This document shows, piece after piece, positions 32,445-38,084 of a stretch of DNA of 38,084 nt. The notes beneath the pieces are model-generated. The model saw only the letters and a program-made list of their open reading frames with translations, was not told the DNA's origin and searched no databases. Position 1 is the stretch's first letter, and each line of letters starts with the position of its first letter. The DNA comes from Clostridiales bacterium (GTDB lineage Bacteria; Bacillota; Clostridia; Peptostreptococcales; Acidaminobacteraceae), in NCBI GenBank assembly GCA_016933835.1, contig JAFGAC010000084.1:1-38084 (forward strand). Direction: 5' to 3'. The translations under genes and the position numbers were made by a program.

Positions 32445-33597
32445 TACTGAGTTCAACCAGATCGGCTATAATCGCATTAAATGGCATCCTCAAAGATTGG
32501 AATTGATATTTGGGAAAAGTGATGTTACACCACTTTGGGTGGCTGATATGGATTATGCGACAGCACCTGCAATTATTAAGGCAGTTGAAGAGCGATTAAA
32601 AGCGCCCTCATTCGGCTATGAATTTCAAGGTGATGATTATTTTGATGCCTTCATCAAATGGCACAAATTGAAAGACGATTGGGATATAAATAAAGAAGAT
32701 ATCATATCAGTGGAATCAGTTTTGTATGGAATGGCGATTTTAATTGATGAACTGACCGATGTCGGTGACAACATTTTAATCAATACACCGGTATATGGTC
32801 CATTTAAAGCGATTCCTGAACATTTCGGAAGAAATGTCGTAGATGTGCCATTAGTGGACAATGGTGATAGGTATATCATGGATTTAAATGCAATTGAAGA
32901 GGCCATGAAGAATGAGAAAATTAAAATTTTCATTATGGCAAATCCACATAATCCTACAGGCAGAGTTTGGACTGTTGAGGAACTTGTTGAAATTGGAAAT
33001 TTATGCAAAAAATATGATGTTTTTATTATTTCAGATGAGATTCACAGCAATTTTACTTACCCAGGATACAGATTTACACCATTTGACACCCTTAAAGACT
33101 TTGAAGACATTACGATTACAATTACTTCTGCCGGGAAAACTTTCAATATTCCCTCTGTGGCTAAGGGCATATTGATTACAAAAATTAATAAAGTCAAAGA
33201 AATAATAAATAATCACAATACAAAATTCCATCTTTTGAATGCAAATGGATTGTCGCGTGTTATTTTTAAATCTGCATATGAAGACGGTGCTGTATGGTTT
33301 GAGGAATTAATGGTGGTTCTTGAAGGCAATAGAGAGTACATCATTGAATTTTTTAAAAATGAAATGCCATGGGTTAAAATACACAAACCGGAAAGTACTT
33401 TCTTGCTGTGGATTGATTTTTCTCAAAAATACAAAAGTCAAAAAGAACTGAATGAGATATTGGTCAATAAGGTGAAAGTTGGTTTGAATTCGGCTGAATT
33501 TTTTGGGCATAAAAAAGAAGGTTTTGCGAGAATGAATTTTGCGACTTCAAGGGAGATTTTAGAAGAAGTACTGATCAATATGAAAAAATATCTTTAA
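32437..33597 (+). CDS. PatB/MalY-type cystathionine beta-lyase or aminotransferase
   Basis: A 386-residue PLP enzyme of the PatB/MalY group (C-S lyase acting on cystathionine or cysteine conjugates). Visible are PLWVADMDY near residue 32-40, ANPHNPTGRVW, SDEIHSNFTYPG and the Schiff-base lysine K234 in SAGKTFNIPS, where homologues have APSKTFN. I choose ATG 32437, 9 bases after GGAG at 32424-32427; ATG codons at 32422, 32428 and 32431 are too close to or before it. It overlaps the racemase gene and is the third gene of the glycosyltransferase operon. The stop overlaps the last codon of a decayed minus-strand gene. Confidence 0.87.
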   Translation: MISTEFNQIGYNRIKWHPQRLELIFGKSDVTPLWVADMDYATAPAIIKAVEERLKAPSFGYEFQGDDYFDAFIKWHKLKDDWDINKEDIISVESVLYGMAILIDELTDVGDNILINTPVYGPFKAIPEHFGRNVVDVPLVDNGDRYIMDLNAIEEAMKNEKIKIFIMANPHNPTGRVWTVEELVEIGNLCKKYDVFIISDEIHSNFTYPGYRFTPFDTLKDFEDITITITSAGKTFNIPSVAKGILITKINKVKEIINNHNTKFHLLNANGLSRVIFKSAYEDGAVWFEELMVVLEGNREYIIEFFKNEMPWVKIHKPESTFLLWIDFSQKYKSQKELNEILVNKVKVGLNSAEFFGHKKEGFARMNFATSREILEEVLINMKKYL

Positions 33598-33868
33598 GAG
33601 CATTGAAAAGGAATGCACCGATATTGGAACATACCTTTTTTAACATTTTTAAAATTATCTGCATTCGCAATAGTAAAAATGCCTTGAACATTTCCCAGAT
33701 TAATTGCACCGATGTTTTTTTGCCCTAATTCAAATAATTGGTCGTTTTATCAGAGCCTTTTGCCCATATTCTCAAGTTTTCATCAATAATTGTGGCACAG
33801 AAACCCATTACCTTTAGGTGGTGGGTAGTTGACAGTAAATCACCTCTGCAATGAATATTGTTTTTTTC
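33594..33868 (-). pseudogene. decayed gene remnant on the minus strand
   Basis: Minus-strand reading gives TTHHLKVMGFCATIIDENL and then RIWAKGSDKTTNYLN, a TAG stop (33725-33727), and after a shift at an A7 run (33715-33721) NIGAINLGNVQG and IFTIANADNFKNVKKGMF, ending at TAA 33594-33596. The two parts read as one sequence with a stop and a frameshift. No start codon with a ribosome binding site is seen. The pattern slightly resembles flavin-binding pyridoxamine-oxidase-like proteins, but I cannot name the family. It fills most of the 373-base gap between the lyase and DUF4177 genes. Confidence 0.5.
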
Positions 33869-33941
33869 TTATGTTAAGTTGATATCTATTGTAAATATTA
33901 GATTTTAAATTTTTCTGTTGGATTAAAGGTATTAAATAATG

Positions 33942-33965
33942 AGCAGAATTATCTGCTAAGGAGGG
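33942..33965 (+). promoter_or_regulatory. leader hairpin abutting the Shine-Dalgarno of the DUF4177 gene
   Basis: AGCAGA (33942-33947) pairs with TCTGCT (33952-33957) around ATTA, and AAGGAGGG (33958-33965) follows with no gap. The stem could influence ribosome access. Confidence 0.35.
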
Positions 33966-33971
33966 TTCGTG

Positions 33972-34163
33972 ATGGCTTATAGTTATAGAATTGAGATGTA
34001 TAAAACGAATGGACTATTCAGTGGTAAAATAGAGAAAAATGAAGTTGAAGCAAAATTGAATGAATTGTCAAAAGATGGTTGGGAAATTGTAACTTCATGT
34101 GTGACCAATAGATTTTTTGGTGAATCACATCAAGTTATTTATACCTTGAAAAAAGAAAATTAA
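33972..34163 (+). CDS. DUF4177 family small protein
   Basis: A 63-residue soluble protein. The pattern YRIEMYKTNGLFSGK, then ELSKDGWEIVTSC and a final strand QVIYTLKKE is that of DUF4177, a small domain of unknown function whose conserved core is the DGWELV-like turn. ATG 33972 has AAGGAGGG 6 bases upstream; a GTG at 33969 is in frame but closer. It is followed by a strong bidirectional terminator shared with the convergent MFS gene. Confidence 0.8.
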   Translation: MAYSYRIEMYKTNGLFSGKIEKNEVEAKLNELSKDGWEIVTSCVTNRFFGESHQVIYTLKKEN

Positions 34164-34170
34164 AATTGAT

Positions 34171-34220
34171 AAAAGGAAATGAAAAAACCTTTACTGGCTT
34201 TTCCATTTCCTTTTATTTTT
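34171..34220. terminator. bidirectional terminator between DUF4177 and MFS genes
   Basis: AAAAGGAAATG pairs with CATTTCCTTTT, extended inward by AAAA and CC against GG and TTTT, followed by TTTTATTTTT. The A-rich left side allows termination on the minus strand too. Confidence 0.85.
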
Positions 34221-34227
34221 CAAGACA

Positions 34228-35448
34228 CTATTTCTTCATCATAAAAGCGGCTAAGAACATGACTGCGGCTACGATACCCATTGTAGAGTAGTAACCTAGT
34301 GTTTCAATAAAGTAACCACCGAGGATAGGTAAAATGATGACAAATATATTCAATGTACCTCTGATGCCAAGATACTCAGTTCGATGTTCTTCAGGAGCGA
34401 TATCCAATAAATAAGGTTCAAATCCAATTCTTCTCCCACTAATGATAAAACCTAAAAGTAAAAAGACAATCGCAAAGTAATTGGGACCTAAGAAAGATAA
34501 GCCTATAGCGATTAATGGGATGAGACCCCCCATAAAAATACAGGTTCTTACGATTGTTTTTGAATCAAATTTCTTCGCAAGATAGGCCCATACGATATTT
34601 GAAAAAATAGTGCCAGTTACTTGAAAGATTAAATATTTTCCAATATATGAATTATCGACTTTGAAAATTTCTTTAGCGAAAATCATATAAAAAGGCAACA
34701 TCATGATACTGAAACTGGCCATATTTTCAACAATGATATACCGTTTGAAATGATAATCATTTTTTAAGAATTCTGGGACTTTTTTCAAATATTCAATAAA
34801 GCTCTCTTTTACTTCAGGAATTTTCACTGAAGGTGGTTCCTTTATAAAAAAGAAGCCAAGTGAAGCGATAAAAAGACCAATAAAGCCAATGGACAAGCTG
34901 ATGGAATAATTGACAGGAAAACCCAAATTACCAAAACTGAAAATTTTTGTAATAATCAGGCCACCCATAAAAGCGGCGACACTACTGAAGAATTGCTTCA
35001 CAGCATATAGTTCTGTTCTTTCTTTACTAGGAAGTGTTTTTGCCATGATATCTGCGTATGCAATTCCTGCAAATCCTGAACTTATTGAAAAAAGGAAGAC
35101 CCAGAAGAAGAAACTTCCAATGGCGAGCGTAGGATTCTTCAATCCAAAGAAATACGTAAACACAGCCATTCCTAAAAAGGAAAAAGATCTTAAGTATATG
35201 CCAAGCAATAAAAATTTTCTTTTCAAAGGATATGTTTTAAGATAGTGGCTGAAAATCAAATTGAAAATAAGTGGGACTCCTAACATAATTGAATATAGAA
35301 ATCCAAACAATATTTTTGAATCTGTAAGTTCTGATACAAGTGATGGAAAAACTGTATTCAGATCAAGCATCGACATGGTTAGGGCTAAAAAGAAAGCATG
35401 CCATATGAAAGCGGCATAAGTGATTTTATAATTTTTATTATCAGTCAT
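34228..35448 (-). CDS. MFS transporter
   Basis: A 406-residue major facilitator protein with about twelve hydrophobic segments and a short polar N-terminus. The loop between helices 2 and 3 (SHYLKTYPLKRKFLLLG) and its counterpart in the second half (AKKFDSKTIVRTCIF) match the position of the MFS A-motif, though degenerate. A longer hydrophilic loop with KEPPSVKIPEVKES lies mid-protein at about residues 208-235. The substrate cannot be inferred. AAAAAGGAG precedes the ATG by 8 bases on the minus strand. It is monocistronic, with its own promoter and shared terminator. Confidence 0.85.
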   Translation of the reverse strand: MTDNKNYKITYAAFIWHAFFLALTMSMLDLNTVFPSLVSELTDSKILFGFLYSIMLGVPLIFNLIFSHYLKTYPLKRKFLLLGIYLRSFSFLGMAVFTYFFGLKNPTLAIGSFFFWVFLFSISSGFAGIAYADIMAKTLPSKERTELYAVKQFFSSVAAFMGGLIITKIFSFGNLGFPVNYSISLSIGFIGLFIASLGFFFIKEPPSVKIPEVKESFIEYLKKVPEFLKNDYHFKRYIIVENMASFSIMMLPFYMIFAKEIFKVDNSYIGKYLIFQVTGTIFSNIVWAYLAKKFDSKTIVRTCIFMGGLIPLIAIGLSFLGPNYFAIVFLLLGFIISGRRIGFEPYLLDIAPEEHRTEYLGIRGTLNIFVIILPILGGYFIETLGYYSTMGIVAAVMFLAAFMMKK

Positions 35449-35480
35449 GTGAAAGACTCCTTTTTCTGTAACGTCATTTT

Positions 35481-35508
35481 ATTATACAATATATTGCACG
35501 AATCTCAA
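35481..35508 (-). promoter_or_regulatory. promoter of the MFS transporter gene
   Basis: On the minus strand TTGAGA (35503-35508), a 16-base spacer, and a perfect TATAAT (35481-35486), 33 bases before the ATG. Confidence 0.7.
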
Positions 35509-35583
35509 TAAGTAAATGGATCTTTGTTTATATCAGCTAATTAAAGGATATAAATAAGTGAATCGATAAGGAGGCTAAAAGTT

Positions 35584-36114
35584 ATGGAATATATTATTGC
35601 GGGAGTTAAAGATCTATACAGTGTCATTAAATTGAAGGAATTCAGAAGAACACCCGGTGTTGATTTTGATGTATTAGTTAAATCAATGGTGCCAAAAATT
35701 GACGCAATTGACAGAGTGATTCATAAAAGTGGTGCAATATCCCCAGGTCCAGTGGGTGAAGTGGAAAGACCTTGGTATATGCATACCCATCAAGATGACA
35801 ATTTATTTGTATTGCATGGAAAGCGATTCGTCGAAATATACACACCTAAACATGGTAAAATAGAACGATTTGTAGTTGCGCCAGATTATGTCGAACATAA
35901 CGGAGAAATTATTTTTAAAGGTGGAGTGGTACTTGTTTGGCCAAAGGGCGTTTTCCACAGGATTGTCAGTGACAAAGAGGGATCTGCGTCATTGAATTTA
36001 GCGACTCATTATGAAGGATTTGATATCAAAACAAATTTCAGCATCTATGATTTGAATACAGAGACTGGAGAATATAAAGTAATCAGAAAAGGTGAAATGG
36101 ATCAATGGGTGTAA
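35584..36114 (+). CDS. cupin-fold protein
   Basis: A 176-residue protein with a cupin core. PWYMHTHQDDNLFVLHGKRF (about residues 60-79) contains the His pair and Asp of cupin motif 1 followed by the G at the turn. PKGVFHRIVS (about 121-130) is motif 2, with its His. Metal binding is therefore plausible. The N-terminal 45 residues are a non-cupin extension. No enzymatic function can be assigned. AAGGAGG is 8 bases before ATG 35584. It is divergent from the MFS gene, so the two may share control. Confidence 0.75.
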   Translation: MEYIIAGVKDLYSVIKLKEFRRTPGVDFDVLVKSMVPKIDAIDRVIHKSGAISPGPVGEVERPWYMHTHQDDNLFVLHGKRFVEIYTPKHGKIERFVVAPDYVEHNGEIIFKGGVVLVWPKGVFHRIVSDKEGSASLNLATHYEGFDIKTNFSIYDLNTETGEYKVIRKGEMDQWV

Positions 36115-36136
36115 TATCCAAGATATGTTAATTATT

Positions 36137-36175
36137 ACTTAAAAATCCTACTTTTATTTAAGTTTGGTTTTTATT
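36137..36175 (+). terminator. weak terminator after the cupin gene
   Basis: ACTTAAA (36137-36143) pairs with TTTAAGT (36157-36163), followed within a few bases by TTTTTATTTTTT. The stem is AT-only, so strength is uncertain. Confidence 0.4.
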
Positions 36176-36181
36176 TTTTGT

Positions 36182-36210
36182 TTGCAATGCAATTATATAA
36201 ACCGTATAAT
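36182..36210 (+). promoter_or_regulatory. promoter of the chemoreceptor gene
   Basis: TTGCAA (36182-36187), a 17-base spacer and a perfect TATAAT (36205-36210), 64 bases before the ATG. Confidence 0.75.
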
Positions 36211-36274
36211 ATAAATAATATTACTCGATATCCGATAGGAATATTATCATCAATATTATTAAGAGGGACACGCC

Positions 36275-38084
36275 ATGTCACTAGGGAAAAAATTATCAGC
36301 TATAATTGCAGTAGTTTTATTAGCTTCATTCGGAATTATGTATATGATTATCAACTATTTTGTTGAAGATATGTTGACTGATTCTGAAGCAAAACGATAC
36401 AACGTATTGAGCAATTCCATTTATGCGACAATTGAAAAGGATTTAGAGGATACTGAAATTGCAGTATTGTCAATTTCTAAAAACCCAGATGTTGCTAAAG
36501 CGTTTTATGAGCAAGATCGTGAAGCTTTAATTGCAATGTTTAAAGATTCATATGAATTGATAAAAGAAAATGTTGCACAGTTTCAGTTTCATCTACCGGA
36601 TTCAACTTCATTTTTGAGGTTACATAACATTGATAAGTATGGAGACAGCTTAAAAGACTTCAGATTTACTGTAAATGTAGCTAATGATGAGAAAAAATTG
36701 GTAACAGGAATTGAAGAAGGAGCAGCGGGCTATGGCCTTAGGGTTGTTGCACCGATATCATATGAGGGTGAGCATATTGGAACTGTAGAATATGGTAAAG
36801 ATTTTGGAAAATCTTTTGTCGATTCATTGAAAGATAAATATGGAAATGATTATTTTATCTATAAACTTGACAGTGAAGATTTTATTGCAGGTACTGTAGA
36901 AGAAGATACTTGGGTGCTTGAAAAAGATTATTCTGAAGAAATTTTGACTGGAGAACCAATTTACACAGATATCAATAGTGGTAAAACAGCGGTGCTCTTG
37001 CTTCCGTTTAAAGATTTCAACAATGAAGTAAAAGGATATATCAAGATTATAGTTGATAGAAGTGCAGTATTGGCAAGACTGAGCAGCATGAAAACAACAA
37101 TAGGCAGTATGGCATTTGTTGCATCTCTTTTAATAAGTGGTTTGTTGCTGCTTGTTTTGACAAAATTGTTGACTGTGCCACTGAAAAAAATTACAGGTTT
37201 TGCAAGACAATTATCTAAAGGTGATTTAGAAGTCAATATTGCTGAAGAACAATTGAAAAGAAAAGATGAAATTGGAGATTTATCCAGTGCTTTTTCTGAA
37301 ATGATTTTAGAAATGGAAAATCAATCAAAAATCGTCGAAAGTATTGCTAAAGGAAACATTGATGTAGAAGTCAATATTCGATCTGACGAGGATGTTCTCA
37401 ACAAGAGTATTTCAAAAATGATTGACAACATCAAAGATATGAATACTACAGTCGGTGAAATCATCAAGCATTCGAGAGAATTCAAACTCAGATTTAAAAA
37501 AGATGTAGACCATCTTGAAGGAACTTGGAAGAATATCGCAAATCAGATCAATGAAGTTGTTGATGTGTTCGTCAATATTTTTGATTCATTGCCTATTGTG
37601 GTTTCATCTTTTGACAATGATTTCAATATGCAGTTTGTCAATAAAATGGGCGAAGAATTGTTAGGAAAGAATACAAAGCAATTGAGCGGCACGAAGTGCT
37701 ACGACAGTTTCAATACAGAACATTGCAAGACAGATAAATGTGCATGCAATAGAGCGATGAAAGAACAAAATATTGTTCAAGAAGAAACAATTTCTAGAAT
37801 TGATGGTAAGCCAATGGATATTCAGTATGCAGGAGTTCCGATTAAAGATGAAGATGGAAATTCCATAGGTGCTTTTGAAATTATCATGGATCAGACAGAT
37901 ATCAAGAATGCTCAGAGAAAAGTTGAAAAACAAGCGAAGTATCAAGAACATGAGACAGCAAATCTGCTTAATAATCTTGAGAAGCTTTCAAAAGGCGATT
38001 TGAAGATTCACGGTGAGACAACTAAAGGCGATCCTGATACAATGATTTTGGAATTGACATTCAAATCAATCAATGAAAATTTGA
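36275..38084 (+). CDS. methyl-accepting chemotaxis-type receptor, 5' part (runs off the window)
   Basis: 603 codons are visible and the frame is open at the window end. ATG 36275 has AGAGGGA upstream. Residues 8-28 form the first membrane helix. The extracellular sensor (about 30-270) resembles a dCache_3 domain: FQFHLPDSTSFLRLHN, GDSLKDFRFTV and GLRVVAPISYEGEHIG. A second helix lies at about 276-298, then a HAMP-like stretch (LTKLLTVPLKKITGFARQL) and further HAMP-type repeats. A PAS domain (about 430-545) carries four cysteines at 475, 484, 489 and 491. Another HAMP-like segment begins after it. The signalling domain is not in view, so a histidine kinase or other output is possible, although a methyl-accepting domain is most likely. 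Confidence 0.8.
   Translation, partial: MSLGKKLSAIIAVVLLASFGIMYMIINYFVEDMLTDSEAKRYNVLSNSIYATIEKDLEDTEIAVLSISKNPDVAKAFYEQDREALIAMFKDSYELIKENVAQFQFHLPDSTSFLRLHNIDKYGDSLKDFRFTVNVANDEKKLVTGIEEGAAGYGLRVVAPISYEGEHIGTVEYGKDFGKSFVDSLKDKYGNDYFIYKLDSEDFIAGTVEEDTWVLEKDYSEEILTGEPIYTDINSGKTAVLLLPFKDFNNEVKGYIKIIVDRSAVLARLSSMKTTIGSMAFVASLLISGLLLLVLTKLLTVPLKKITGFARQLSKGDLEVNIAEEQLKRKDEIGDLSSAFSEMILEMENQSKIVESIAKGNIDVEVNIRSDEDVLNKSISKMIDNIKDMNTTVGEIIKHSREFKLRFKKDVDHLEGTWKNIANQINEVVDVFVNIFDSLPIVVSSFDNDFNMQFVNKMGEELLGKNTKQLSGTKCYDSFNTEHCKTDKCACNRAMKEQNIVQEETISRIDGKPMDIQYAGVPIKDEDGNSIGAFEIIMDQTDIKNAQRKVEKQAKYQEHETANLLNNLEKLSKGDLKIHGETTKGDPDTMILELTFKSINENL

Noticed and set aside
34910-35245. Plus-strand frame of 111 codons inside the MFS gene
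   Set aside because: Antisense of membrane helices in the MFS transporter; no ribosome binding site.
36178-36366. Plus-strand frame of 62 codons before the chemoreceptor
   Set aside because: It covers the chemoreceptor promoter and overlaps its start out of frame.
1-38084. CRISPR arrays, tRNA or rRNA genes, prophage and toxin-antitoxin pairs
   Set aside because: No regularly spaced repeats, cloverleaf-like sequences, rRNA-like stretches, or phage and antitoxin genes were seen.

Overview
The window is chromosomal DNA of a low-GC Gram-positive bacterium, most likely an anaerobic member of the Clostridia. The support is the strongly A/T-biased codon use, AGGAGG-type ribosome binding sites, occasional TTG/GTG starts, ferredoxin-type cysteine clusters, a Cache-type chemoreceptor and a processive glycolipid glycosyltransferase. 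I see no rRNA, tRNA or CRISPR array. Most of the window is ordinary housekeeping and accessory chromosome in short operons separated by clear stem-loop terminators. The species assignment is inference.

Left part (1-9,100): the window opens inside the 3' end of a TnpB (IS200/IS605 OrfB) gene, followed by a structured right end that probably encodes an omega-RNA. Then come pepF and an adenosine deaminase (probably co-transcribed), a PfkB kinase resembling pseudouridine kinase on the minus strand, two unrecognised membrane proteins, a frameshifted pseudogene, a DUF1294 membrane protein, a PLP aminotransferase and a convergent DUF362/ferredoxin protein.

Middle (9,200-17,340): a HAD hydrolase converges on proBA (proline synthesis, minus strand). 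Next are topoisomerase III, a DUF4256 protein, a rhodanese domain protein, and a divergent ATP-type PEP carboxykinase whose promoter overlaps an 11-bp perfect inverted repeat.

Right-middle (17,400-27,370): a 1596-residue alpha-2-macroglobulin-like lipoprotein with a degenerate thioester site is translationally coupled (ATGA) to a membrane-anchored MEMO-family protein. A coupled pair follows, an acyltransferase-like membrane protein and a CapK-type adenylate-forming enzyme, and then a DEAD-box helicase. A 51-codon basic ORF converges on the helicase gene.

Right part (27,476-38,084): a YbiT/YkpA-type ABC-F ATPase with an odd second P-loop and a hairpin between its Shine-Dalgarno and start; a tandem glycosyltransferase whose second half has lost its motifs, coupled to an aspartate racemase and a PatB/MalY-type lyase; a decayed gene relic; a DUF4177 protein; an MFS transporter; a cupin; and the first 603 codons of a chemoreceptor with a Cys-rich PAS domain that runs off the end. 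The most interesting leads are the A2M-MEMO pair, the tandem glycosyltransferase, the TnpB right end and the ABC-F leader.
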